In this document: positions 18,467 through 27,913 of the stretch, one piece after another
Position numbering within the stretch: the stretch's first letter is position 1
How the letters are laid out: each line of letters opens with the position of its first letter
NCBI GenBank assembly: GCA_903826405.1
Contig: CAIKEH010000013.1
Location: 1-64,000 of the forward strand
Length of the DNA stretch: 64,000 bases
Source: an uncultured bacterium
GTDB lineage: Bacteria > Bacteroidota > Bacteroidia > Chitinophagales > Chitinophagaceae
Direction: 5' to 3'
The notes under the pieces: model-generated
What the model was told of the DNA's origin: nothing
Database searches by the model: none
Seen by the model: the letters and a program-made list of their open reading frames with translations, nothing else
Translations under genes and position numbers: made by a program

Positions 18467-19429
18467 ATGCTCAAAGACATCCAGGTATCCGGTCAAAAAG
18501 ACACAAGAAGCGGCTTCGGTGATGGCATCGTAGAAATCGCACAAAGGAACGAAAGAGTGGTGGCGCTCACCGCAGACCTTGCCGGATCATTGAAATTGGG
18601 AGCTTTCATCAAGGCATTCCCGGATAGATATTTTCAGTGTGGCATCGCAGAAGCCAATATGATCGGCATTGCAGCAGGATTGACCATTGGCGGCAAGATC
18701 CCCTACACAACCACCTTCGCCAATTTCTCTACGGGCAGAGTATACGACCAGATACGCCAATCTGTTGCATACTCCGGTAAGAACGTCAAGATCTGCGCAT
18801 CTCACGCAGGTTTGACCTTGGGTGAGGATGGGGCAACACACCAGATCCTTGAAGATATAGGACTGATGAAGATGCTTCCGGGGATGACCGTCATCGTCCC
18901 TTGTGATTACAACCAGACCAAGCAGGCTACTATAGCCATCGCCGATCATGAAGGTCCTGTCTATCTGCGTTTTGGCAGACCAGTGTGGCCGATATTCACG
19001 ACCCCGGAAGACGCTTTCATCATAGGCAAGGCCCAGATCCTTGGGGAAGGTACCGACGTGAGTATATTCGCCTGCGGACATATGGTTTGGAAATCCATTG
19101 AAGCTGCCCGTATTCTTGAAGAAAAAGGCATTTCAGCAGATGTCATCAACATACACACCATCAAGCCACTGGATCGCGAATCGGTACTCAAGTCACTGAA
19201 AAAGACCCGCTGCGCCGTTACAGCGGAGGAACACAATATCATTGGCGGACTCGGAGACAGCATTGCTCAGCTGGCTGCACGCGAATTCCCCATACCCATC
19301 GAAATGGTGGGAACCAAGGATACATTCGGTGAAAGTGGAAAGCCCATGGATCTGCTCAAAAAATACGGACTTGATACACCCGACATCGTTGCTGCAGCTG
19401 AACGCAGCATGGGCAGACGTTCAAAATGA
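18467..19429 (+). CDS. Transketolase family protein, C-terminal subunit
   Basis: 320 aa covering Pyr and C-terminal domains only (TRSGFGDGIVEIAQ...RYFQCGIAEANMIGIAAGL...DREGVL-like C-terminus). Confidence 0.9.
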   Translation: MLKDIQVSGQKDTRSGFGDGIVEIAQRNERVVALTADLAGSLKLGAFIKAFPDRYFQCGIAEANMIGIAAGLTIGGKIPYTTTFANFSTGRVYDQIRQSVAYSGKNVKICASHAGLTLGEDGATHQILEDIGLMKMLPGMTVIVPCDYNQTKQATIAIADHEGPVYLRFGRPVWPIFTTPEDAFIIGKAQILGEGTDVSIFACGHMVWKSIEAARILEEKGISADVINIHTIKPLDRESVLKSLKKTRCAVTAEEHNIIGGLGDSIAQLAAREFPIPIEMVGTKDTFGESGKPMDLLKKYGLDTPDIVAAAERSMGRRSK

Positions 19430-19510
19430 TTAGGCCCTGTTTTAAACTTTCCCAGAGCCGATAAGTCCAACGAGTGAATCAGAAAGTTCAGACCACTCAA
19501 AATACCATGG

Positions 19511-20062
19511 ATGGCCATCCACGCCGAAGATGCTGAACTGCTTAGCTTATTCCGGATCCCGGAAAAGAGGGAAATGGCGTTCACCGGCATCATCAGGAAA
19601 TATCAGGAAAAACTTTATTGGCATATCCGACGCATGTTGGCAGATCATGATGACACGGATGATGTGCTTCAAAATGTCTTCATCAAGGTTTGGAACGGAC
19701 TTGAACATTTCAGGGCAGATAGCAGCCTATACACTTGGCTCTACCGCATCGCCACCAATGAATCTTTATCATTCCTTGAACAAAAGAAGAGAAAAGGGGT
19801 AGTGCCCATCGACGGTCTTGGAGATTCCTTTCAGGACAAAATACGCGCCGAAACGGATTTCGATGCCTCTAAACTGGAATGGAAACTCCAACTCGCCATT
19901 CAAGAACTTCCTGAAAAACAGAAACTTGTGTTCATTTTGAGGTATTATGACGAGATGCCCTATGCGGAAATGAGCCGTGTGTTGGAAACTTCAGAAGGGG
20001 CACTCAAAGCCAGCTATCATCATGCGGCGAAAAAAATCGAAGACTACATCCTCAACCGTTAA
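19511..20062 (+). CDS. ECF-type RNA polymerase sigma factor
   Basis: Sigma-70 region 2 (DTDDVLQNVFIKVWNGLEHFRADSSLYTWLYRIATNESLSFL) and region 4 (LPEKQKLVFILRYYDEMPYAEMSRVLETSEGALKASYHHAAKKIE). Confidence 0.93.
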   Translation: MAIHAEDAELLSLFRIPEKREMAFTGIIRKYQEKLYWHIRRMLADHDDTDDVLQNVFIKVWNGLEHFRADSSLYTWLYRIATNESLSFLEQKKRKGVVPIDGLGDSFQDKIRAETDFDASKLEWKLQLAIQELPEKQKLVFILRYYDEMPYAEMSRVLETSEGALKASYHHAAKKIEDYILNR

Positions 20063-20095
20063 ACCCCGGCCTTAGGAAAGGGTCAAAACATAATC

Positions 20096-20887
20096 ATGAA
20101 AAGGGATCTGGACATACGGAATGAATTGAGGGAGGTCAGCCCGATACTTGCGGACCTGCCACTGGTCAATCCCCTTAGGGTACCGGACGGCTATTTCAAT
20201 GACCTTCCCGATGTTATCCTGTCTAGAGTTTCCGAACGTCCGGGACTTAGCCTTCCTATTTTAGAAAAACCCTTGAATCGATTCACACCGGAAGGATATT
20301 TCGACAATTTAGCCGGAAGGGTCATGCAACGGGTCAGGGAGGAAGGTTACATGAATGTGCTTGAGGAAACCGCCGCTATCGCACCCGTTCTTGCCAATTT
20401 GAGTCGGGAGATGCCTCAGCAAGTACCTGTGGGATATTTTGAACAGTTTGCCGCAAAAACTGTCTCTGGCTTGAATCAGAGTGAGGTTCCCCCTGATCGG
20501 CTCATCGTCATGAGCCGTAGTTCCATCTGGAGGAAGTATGCTGCCGCTGCCGCCATCGTGGGTACCATCTCCGTCTCTGCCTGGATTTTTATGTTCAATA
20601 GAAATGTCAAGCCAGAGAATGACAAGTCATTCGTCGAAGTTCAATCCGCACATCAATTGGACACTTTGCAGGTCAGCGAGAAAGACATGGCCGTTTTTCT
20701 TGATTCCAACGAGACGCTGGAGAATATGGACCTGACTGAAACAGCGTCCGGTTCCGACAACGACATCGCACTTGTCGATATGGATGACAACAGATTGGGT
20801 GAGGCCCTGCAGACCCTGCCCGATCACACCCTCTCCGAATACATTCAGGAATCTCCTGATAATAATGAAACCTCTATAACCAACTGA
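20096..20887 (+). CDS. Single-pass membrane protein, candidate anti-sigma factor with three P-x-GYF repeats
   Basis: 263 aa; one TM (AAAAAIVGTISVSAWIFMF); directly follows an ECF sigma gene; repeats VPDGYF, TPEGYF, VPVGYF in the N-terminal part. Confidence 0.6.
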   Translation: MKRDLDIRNELREVSPILADLPLVNPLRVPDGYFNDLPDVILSRVSERPGLSLPILEKPLNRFTPEGYFDNLAGRVMQRVREEGYMNVLEETAAIAPVLANLSREMPQQVPVGYFEQFAAKTVSGLNQSEVPPDRLIVMSRSSIWRKYAAAAAIVGTISVSAWIFMFNRNVKPENDKSFVEVQSAHQLDTLQVSEKDMAVFLDSNETLENMDLTETASGSDNDIALVDMDDNRLGEALQTLPDHTLSEYIQESPDNNETSITN

Positions 20888-20890
20888 TAA

Positions 20891-21325
20891 ATGTCACTTC
20901 TCAAGAAATCATATTCCATGGGTCTGCTCCTATTCCTGACCACAAGTGCGCTGGCACAACAGGAAGACATGTTGAACGAACGAGCAGGCGAGAAACTCAA
21001 GGCTATGGAAGTCGCCTATCTCACACGTGAACTCGATCTCAGCCCGGAAGATGCCCAGAAGTTCTGGCCAGTGTTCAACAAGTACCGGGAACAGGTACAT
21101 AATATAATGGCAGACCATTCTCTGACAGATCCTCTGGACCGGCAGCAAAAGGTATTGGATGTCAGAAAACAGTATCGAACCGACTTTTCAAAATTACTTT
21201 CGACGGACAGGGCCAACAAAGTTTTCCCTTCTGAAGATCAGTTCAGGCAGTTGGTGAGAAAGGAATTCATGAGACGACAGATGGAGAAAAGAGAAATGCT
21301 CGGACCCAGAAAAAGAGGATACTGA
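20891..21325 (+). CDS. Small secreted Spy/CpxP-like helical protein
   Basis: 144 aa; signal peptide; LTRELDLSPEDAQKFWPVFNKYREQV...; 3 bp after the preceding gene. Confidence 0.55.
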   Translation: MSLLKKSYSMGLLLFLTTSALAQQEDMLNERAGEKLKAMEVAYLTRELDLSPEDAQKFWPVFNKYREQVHNIMADHSLTDPLDRQQKVLDVRKQYRTDFSKLLSTDRANKVFPSEDQFRQLVRKEFMRRQMEKREMLGPRKRGY

Positions 21326-21375
21326 TTTAAAAAAATTGATTAATTTTACCTCGGTGTTTTTCATAGGTTAGCAAC

Positions 21376-21410
21376 GGCTGGCTCTTTCTAGGGCTAGCCT
21401 CTTTTATTTT
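21376..21410 (+). terminator. Rho-independent terminator after the sigma/anti-sigma-like operon
   Basis: GGCTGGCTC-TTTCTA-GGGCTAGCC stem (two G-U) followed by TCTTTTATTTT. Confidence 0.6.
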
Positions 21411-22111
21411 ATGGCAGTGTTGAGCTCCCTGATATGATCCAATAGATTATTCGCATCCTTATCCTCGTTCACTAGGGTCACCACATCCAGACCCAAGGTA
21501 TCACGAACATAGATGACTGCCTTTTCGGCGGACTCTCCTTTTCCCACGACCACTGCAGTCATGCGTACCCATGTCTGATCTTGTACGGCCTTGATCACCC
21601 TCTTCACCAATTTGAACTCTCCATCGGTCACGAGAAAAACTTCCTGCCTTGTCTTTCCCCTTGGCGTCTCTGACAACTGATCGTATGCCATGTCGATGGC
21701 ACCATTGACGTTGGTGGCGGTAGCTGTCGACCTCATCTTTTCAATAATTCGCATCAGCGAATCAGGAGTGGTCAGGGAACTAGTTCGATAGATCAGCGTG
21801 ACCGCGTTTCCGAAAGTGATCAGGCTGACCCTGTCCACGGGCCTCAGATTCTCCAGGAGAGATTGCATAGATCTCTTCAATAGTTCCATCTTCTTATCCT
21901 GTGCCATGCTGTTGCTGATGTCCAAGAGGAAAACGATATCTTGAGGAAGAGCAGACTGCAGCTGCGTACTATCCGGTTTTTTGGGCAGTGTATCCATTCC
22001 TTTATACACTCGAGGAGAAGGTTGATATGTATGGGCCTTCAGGTCTGGAGCCCCCCAGACAATAGTCATGAAGAACATCATAATTGCCAAACGGAATATC
22101 ATGAACATCAC
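21404..22111 (-). CDS. VWA domain-containing secreted protein
   Basis: MIDAS DISNS motif in IVFLLDISNSMAQDKKMELLKRSMQSLLENL and downstream FLVTDGEF; N-terminal signal sequence. Confidence 0.85.
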   Translation of the reverse strand: MMFMIFRLAIMMFFMTIVWGAPDLKAHTYQPSPRVYKGMDTLPKKPDSTQLQSALPQDIVFLLDISNSMAQDKKMELLKRSMQSLLENLRPVDRVSLITFGNAVTLIYRTSSLTTPDSLMRIIEKMRSTATATNVNGAIDMAYDQLSETPRGKTRQEVFLVTDGEFKLVKRVIKAVQDQTWVRMTAVVVGKGESAEKAVIYVRDTLGLDVVTLVNEDKDANNLLDHIRELNTAIK

Positions 22112-22884
22112 ATTTTGATTTGAGATTGATCATGCCGGCCTGCTTGGTAAGCGGGGGTTAGAAGGTCATGGTAGAACAAGAAGGTCCAGCTTTCAAGATT
22201 GCCTTGTTCCCACCACTTCTGGCGCATTTCCATCGCCCTTCTGCCATCATGATCATACTTTGCCACGAAACGGCTCTTCATCTGTTGGAGTTGCGGGGCC
22301 TCATCACCTCCGAAAAAAATGGTTTCCCCCTGATCATGTATCCGGAAGACTTGATGAAAAAGACTGTGTCCGCCGCTGGGTTGATAATGGATATACCCGT
22401 CCAGGTCGCCTTCCCCATCAAGGAGTATGACCCTATCAGAATCACGCAGGATCTCCAGTGCGCCGGGGATATAGGAAGCCGCGTCATTCGCGAATGCGTA
22501 TTCCCATTCCCTGCGTTGCACGTAATGTATTGCATTAGGGAAAGAGAGGAAAAACCTGCCCAGAATGTCATCATACCTGCTGACACCTCCTGCGTGGTCC
22601 TTATGGAGATGGGTCAATAAAACTTTGGTGACATCAAGTGGATCGATGCCCGATCGGGTCAGATTATGATGGATCTGAAGTATCCCATCGGCTCCTACGT
22701 ATCCCAAACCTGCGTCAAGCAGGATGGTGTCCCGTGAGGTGATGACTGCAAATGGTTGTACTTCCACGAGCAGGCTGCCCCTTGACCTTTCCTGTAGTTT
22801 TTCTGAGGAAGTGTCGAAAGGAATGAATTTTTTGGAATGATCGATCGTGAAACTTCCTTCTGAGAGCGGAATGACTTTCATCAT
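22108..22884 (-). CDS. MBL-fold metallo-hydrolase
   Basis: LLTHLHKDHAGG, LLDAGLG, FFGGDEAPQ motifs; 4-bp overlap with the VWA gene. Confidence 0.88.
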   Translation of the reverse strand: MMKVIPLSEGSFTIDHSKKFIPFDTSSEKLQERSRGSLLVEVQPFAVITSRDTILLDAGLGYVGADGILQIHHNLTRSGIDPLDVTKVLLTHLHKDHAGGVSRYDDILGRFFLSFPNAIHYVQRREWEYAFANDAASYIPGALEILRDSDRVILLDGEGDLDGYIHYQPSGGHSLFHQVFRIHDQGETIFFGGDEAPQLQQMKSRFVAKYDHDGRRAMEMRQKWWEQGNLESWTFLFYHDLLTPAYQAGRHDQSQIKM

Positions 22885-22950
22885 GCAAAGTTCATGAAAT
22901 TTCCGGCAGGAATTCAGGGGCCGGCGAAAAACAGACGGTATGGATAATGG

Positions 22951-24288
22951 TCAACGAAGTACCATCTGCCTGTCTGCATCCAGACGGATGAGTATAAAAA
23001 GCAGGATCGTGAATGTGAGCAGTGCCGTTCCCCCATAGCTCATTAATGGCAGTGGTATACCTATGACAGGCACAAGACCAACGGTCATCCCCATATTGAT
23101 GAATACATGAAAGAAGATGACCGAAGCCACTCCGTACGCATAGCAGCGGCTGAAGGTGCTTCGTTGCCTTTCCGCCACCCATATGATCCTGAAGAGGAGT
23201 CCCAGGTAGAGCAGCAGCAATAAAGCACTTCCGAGGAATCCGAAGCCTTCGCCGATGGTACAGAAAATGAAATCCGTACGCTGTTCCGGAACAAAATCAT
23301 ATCGCGTCTGAGTTCCCTTGAGCAAGCCCTTGCCGGAGAATCCACCCGAACCGATGGCGATCTTGCTTTGCTTCACATTATAGCTCGTGGCCCTTTTTTT
23401 ATCCTCTATCTTACGGATATCCTCCTCCGACATCGTAGTCGGATCGACGGGAAAATCACGACCAACAGTGGCATAGATCCGTTGTACCTGATACGGCTTC
23501 AAAACTTTGGAGAAGAAGAATGGAACTGCGAATCGCTGAATGCCCACGCAGATCGCCCAGATGCTTATGATGAGAACGAGTATTTCTTTTTTCCGTTTCA
23601 GTTGTCTTCGCAAAAGAAGGATGGTGATGATCGCGATGGCAGTGAGCAGTATCGCGAGTAGGTTTGGATCCAGGAGCAAGGTGGCGATGACCAGTGCCGC
23701 AAGTGAAAATCCTACGACTAGTACTATGGATGGAAGTCCTTCCCGATACATCACCAGGAAGAAAGAAAAATAGACGAGGGCAAGCCCCGTCTCACTCTGC
23801 ATGATGGAAAGTATGGCAGGGAGAAGAACCAGCCCCGCCGCGATCAACTGAGATCGCAGTTTTTTGAAATCAGTGTCCACCTGAGATAGATATTTGGCCA
23901 GTGCGAGGTTCACGAAGATCTTGCAAAGTTCTGCAGGTTGAAGTTGGAAGTTTCCGAACCTGATTATCGATTCGGTGCCCTTGACACGTGTATGAAATGG
24001 GAACACCAGTAGCAGAAGAATGATCCCAAAAAAGTATAGCAGGTTGGCGGTCGCAGTGAAAAATTTACTGTCTGTCAGCAAAATGAATGTAGCCAATACA
24101 ATACCGATCAAGAGGAATAGGGTCTGCCGGCTATAATCGGTTTTCATGGAAAGGAAACCGGAAACAACGTCTTCATTATGATATGTCGCTGCGAAAATAC
24201 TCATGATACCCACCACGGCTATCAGTCCGTAGAGCCAAACCAGGACCCAGTCGATCCCTCTGGATATTTCAAGATTTTTTCCGTTCAT
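22951..24288 (-). CDS. rodA: Rod shape-determining protein RodA (SEDS glycosyltransferase)
   Basis: FtsW/RodA/SpoVE family: polytopic, FQLQPAELCKIFVNLALAKYL, NMGMTVGLVPVIGIPLPLMSYGGTALLT; next to mrdA. Confidence 0.95.
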   Translation of the reverse strand: MNGKNLEISRGIDWVLVWLYGLIAVVGIMSIFAATYHNEDVVSGFLSMKTDYSRQTLFLLIGIVLATFILLTDSKFFTATANLLYFFGIILLLLVFPFHTRVKGTESIIRFGNFQLQPAELCKIFVNLALAKYLSQVDTDFKKLRSQLIAAGLVLLPAILSIMQSETGLALVYFSFFLVMYREGLPSIVLVVGFSLAALVIATLLLDPNLLAILLTAIAIITILLLRRQLKRKKEILVLIISIWAICVGIQRFAVPFFFSKVLKPYQVQRIYATVGRDFPVDPTTMSEEDIRKIEDKKRATSYNVKQSKIAIGSGGFSGKGLLKGTQTRYDFVPEQRTDFIFCTIGEGFGFLGSALLLLLYLGLLFRIIWVAERQRSTFSRCYAYGVASVIFFHVFINMGMTVGLVPVIGIPLPLMSYGGTALLTFTILLFILIRLDADRQMVLR

Positions 24289-26395
24289 CGTTCGGCAGTC
24301 TGGCTGCTGATTTTAGGGTGGTATCCTTTACTTTTCTGTTCTGACTGTCCGGTTCCGGCTCTGGCATCGGTACGATAACAGGATTGCCATATCTATCCTT
24401 CTGGACATTGATATCCAACTTCGGTCTTTCAGGAGCCGGTGGTGGAGCATTCTGCAAGACACTGCTGTCACCCATTTCCAACGCCAACCTGATCCTCCGA
24501 AGGGAATCGAGTCGCATGCGTTTCTGTTTGACCACAGGTAAAATGATCTCCTTGGAAGCGATCCGATCAACCTCTTTCAGTCTTTCTGCACTCAGTGTAT
24601 CACGGAGGTATTTTTCTACTAGAAGTGATGCGATGGGGCCGGCCCAAGTAGCGCCGAAACCGGCATTCTCCACGACAACCGCTATTGCGATCTTTGGATC
24701 TTCGCGAGGTGCGAAACAAACGAACCAAGAATGATCCTGCAGTTTTTCACGCTTGCCGTTGATGATGCCATAGTTCTCTGCAGTACCTGTCTTTCCCGCA
24801 ATGTTTATTCCTGCAACGTAAGCAGGCTTGGCGGTTCCTTTCTCGACGACATCCTGCATGCCCATTTGCACGACCTGATACATAGTATCAGATATATGAG
24901 TGACCTCATGGCGTAATTTGTAAGCATTCAAGGCAGTATCGATCGTGCTCTTCCCGTCGATCGACTTCACGAAGTGAGGTACATAATAATAACCCTTATT
25001 GGCAATGATGCACATCAGGTTGGCCATCTGCAAAGGAGTAGCCGTGATCTCCCCTTGTCCGATTCCCAGGGAGACGTTAGTGCAGGAATTCCAGGAACCT
25101 TTGTAAAGCTTGTTATAGAAACTCGTATCAGACACATTTCCTTTATCCTCACTGGGCAGGTCTACTCCGAGCCTAACTCCCAGTCCAAATGAATTCATAT
25201 AATGCCTCCACGCTGCATAACCCTCACGCACATTGCTGTATTTAGGATTGTCGACCGCCAGTCGATACGTGTTGGAGAAAAAGGAATTGCAGGACCATGC
25301 GATGGCCAGACGAAGTGAAGCGGCATGGCCCGACCAATGTTCCGTGCATTTGATGGCACGGTTGCATCCATAGTAGGCTCCATTGCAGCCTATACCGGAT
25401 GCCGGGGTGATCACTCCCTCATCGAGACCGATAAGTGCTTGTGAAGGCTTGACCGTGGAACCGGGTGGATACTGACCCTTGATGGCTCGATTGTAGAGGG
25501 GACGTGCCGTATCCGTCAGCAGCCAGGAAAAATTCCGCTTTCTTTCAGAACCGGTCAGAAGATTGGGGTCGTATGTGGGTCCGCTGGCCATGGCTATGAT
25601 ACCTCCCGTTTTCGGTTCAATAGCTACCACGGCACCCAATTTATTAGCCATGAACTTTTCCGCCAATTGCTGGATCCCGACATCAAGATAGGTGCGTAGA
25701 CTCCGACCTGCAGTGGCAGCCGTATCGAACTTGCCGTTCTCATAGGAACCCACGAGTCTGTTCTTGTTGTCTTTGAGTTGATATTTGACGCCACGCTGCC
25801 CCATCAGTATGGGTTCATAAAAACGTTCCAGACCGGTCAACCCCGCATAATCCCCCATTTGATAATAAAAATTGGTTCTTTTCAAAATGCTGGAATCCAC
25901 CTCTCCGATATAGCCAAGTAGGTGCGCTGCCACTTTGTATGGATAGGATCTGATCGGGCGGTCCTGCAGGAAGAAACCTGGCTCGAATCGATATATACTC
26001 TCTTGGAGTTTAACAAATTTCTCTACCGGCAAAGAAGCTTCAAACACCGAAGGCCTGTATCTCCCGTTCTTCAAAATGGAACTGACGAGGCGATCGCGGA
26101 AAGCAAGGGTATCTATGCCGAGTATCCTGCAAAGCCCGAGCGTATCCACTCCTTTCAGTTGCGTGGGCATGATCATGAGGTCATGTGTGACCGTGTTCTC
26201 CAATACTGGCTTGTCGTTCCTGTCGAAAATGATTCCCCTGTCAGGGTATATGGTGGTCCTGGCCACCGCATTGTCCATAGCCTGGATCTTGTACTGAGGA
26301 GACAAGACCTGCAATATGAAAAGTCTAACCAGCAGGATGATGACGGCTGAGAGTACTATGAATTGGATGACGGTCTGTCGAGACTGGTTAAACAA
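24269..26395 (-). CDS. mrdA: Penicillin-binding protein 2
   Basis: Transpeptidase motifs around GQYPPGSTVKPSQALIGL, SCNSFF, KTGTAEN; within the mre cluster. Confidence 0.95.
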   Translation of the reverse strand: MFNQSRQTVIQFIVLSAVIILLVRLFILQVLSPQYKIQAMDNAVARTTIYPDRGIIFDRNDKPVLENTVTHDLMIMPTQLKGVDTLGLCRILGIDTLAFRDRLVSSILKNGRYRPSVFEASLPVEKFVKLQESIYRFEPGFFLQDRPIRSYPYKVAAHLLGYIGEVDSSILKRTNFYYQMGDYAGLTGLERFYEPILMGQRGVKYQLKDNKNRLVGSYENGKFDTAATAGRSLRTYLDVGIQQLAEKFMANKLGAVVAIEPKTGGIIAMASGPTYDPNLLTGSERKRNFSWLLTDTARPLYNRAIKGQYPPGSTVKPSQALIGLDEGVITPASGIGCNGAYYGCNRAIKCTEHWSGHAASLRLAIAWSCNSFFSNTYRLAVDNPKYSNVREGYAAWRHYMNSFGLGVRLGVDLPSEDKGNVSDTSFYNKLYKGSWNSCTNVSLGIGQGEITATPLQMANLMCIIANKGYYYVPHFVKSIDGKSTIDTALNAYKLRHEVTHISDTMYQVVQMGMQDVVEKGTAKPAYVAGINIAGKTGTAENYGIINGKREKLQDHSWFVCFAPREDPKIAIAVVVENAGFGATWAGPIASLLVEKYLRDTLSAERLKEVDRIASKEIILPVVKQKRMRLDSLRRIRLALEMGDSSVLQNAPPPAPERPKLDINVQKDRYGNPVIVPMPEPEPDSQNRKVKDTTLKSAARLPNDERKKS

Positions 26396-26450
26396 TTTCG
26401 ATCAAGTTTGTTGGGAATATGCAAAAGTACATTTATCCAACCTTACGACA

Positions 26451-26984
26451 TCAGGCAGAATTATTCCTATATCGGGCTTTACGGGGAAAAATCATTTCCG
26501 TGATCAGAATCAGCAAGAGGCTGACGGTTAAGGTGCCCATGACCTTTCCCAGAAAATACAGGAAATCCCCTACTTCCAACCACTCCAGGAATACAAGCCA
26601 GGTATGATGCAGTGAGGTGAGCACCAGGATATATACCGAATACTGCATCCACCCCATACTCTTGATGGAGGGCTCGGCATAATTGATCTCCATGATCTCT
26701 TTGGGCATCAACAAGGTGATCAGGAATGGTCTTACATAGGCGATCAAGGTACAGGCCGCGGCATGCAGTCCAGGGGTCTTGGTGAAAAAATCCAGACAAA
26801 GGCCAAAGAAGAAACCAACCAAGGTCAATGCCAACCGTGGCATCTTGAATGGAAGCCAAAGTATGAAAAGAAAATACAGGTATGGGGATATGAAGCGATG
26901 CAAGGGTGGGATCCTATTGAGGAGAAAGACCTGAACCAGCAGGAACACCACGAACCGGATGATATTTTTGAGGAGATCACTCAT
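26451..26984 (-). CDS. mreD: Rod shape-determining protein MreD
   Basis: 177 aa polytopic membrane protein between mreC and mrdA; 8-bp overlap with mreC. Confidence 0.88.
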   Translation of the reverse strand: MSDLLKNIIRFVVFLLVQVFLLNRIPPLHRFISPYLYFLFILWLPFKMPRLALTLVGFFFGLCLDFFTKTPGLHAAACTLIAYVRPFLITLLMPKEIMEINYAEPSIKSMGWMQYSVYILVLTSLHHTWLVFLEWLEVGDFLYFLGKVMGTLTVSLLLILITEMIFPRKARYRNNSA

Positions 26985-27831
26985 TGTCCTTCTTGATCGT
27001 TTTTTCCAGAGCGTCCAGTTCCTCCTTCTGCATGTTCCTCACCACATAGGCGTGTTGAACGGAATAGAAATTGGTAGCGGTACGCAAGGTCAGTACATAT
27101 GTGCTGGTACTTTTGTCATCCTCCACTTTTTCAACTACACCCACTAAATGTCCCGGAGGATATTTATCAGAATACTGACTGGTCACGACTGAATCACCCT
27201 TGCTGACCTTCACGGTCTTCGGGATCTTGATGAGTTGGACGAGGTTCGGTGTCTTGCCATCCCAAATCACTTCACCGAAACCACTGCCTTTTTTCAACAT
27301 GGCGACGATCTTGCTCTGTCGATGGAGCATTCCCATGACCACGGACATATTTCGGCTAACATTGACAACGGTACCAATCACTCCATCTGGACCGACAACG
27401 GCCATATTCACCCCGACGCCCTGACCGCTGCCCCTGTGCAGCATGACATAGTTGTTTTGACTATTCACCGTGGTGCTGATCACTTTTGCGGGAAGGTACA
27501 GGTACTTGCGATACTGCTCTAGCGAGTCAATGCGAATGGTATCGTTTACGATGCTCAGTATGGAATCGGGCCAGTCGAAATCCGACTTAAGGAGATTCAA
27601 CAGCCGCGTATTCTGTGTCCGCAGGCTCTCATTGTCTTTTTTTAAACTGAAATAGTTCTCGACGTTATTATACCGCAAATTGACCTTTCCGGAGACTTCA
27701 TTGGCCACACCCATGAATGCAGCCTCGTGGAATTTATTGTAACTGAAGAGCAGGGTCAGGGCAACCACCTGCAAAAACAGGAAGAATAACAGGTTGATAT
27801 ATCTGCTGATGAAGAGAAATACATTACGCAT
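26977..27831 (-). CDS. mreC: Rod shape-determining protein MreC
   Basis: N-terminal TM, coiled coil, NNYVMLHRGSGQGVGVNMAVVGPDGVIGTVVNVSRN. Confidence 0.95.
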   Translation of the reverse strand: MRNVFLFISRYINLLFFLFLQVVALTLLFSYNKFHEAAFMGVANEVSGKVNLRYNNVENYFSLKKDNESLRTQNTRLLNLLKSDFDWPDSILSIVNDTIRIDSLEQYRKYLYLPAKVISTTVNSQNNYVMLHRGSGQGVGVNMAVVGPDGVIGTVVNVSRNMSVVMGMLHRQSKIVAMLKKGSGFGEVIWDGKTPNLVQLIKIPKTVKVSKGDSVVTSQYSDKYPPGHLVGVVEKVEDDKSTSTYVLTLRTATNFYSVQHAYVVRNMQKEELDALEKTIKKDNE

Positions 27832-27913
27832 CGATCACTTGCTCCTCCTTACGAGGGCGTTTTTATTCCACTGCAAATGTATGGCAATTGGCACCAGTCC
27901 TGCAGTCATACCG

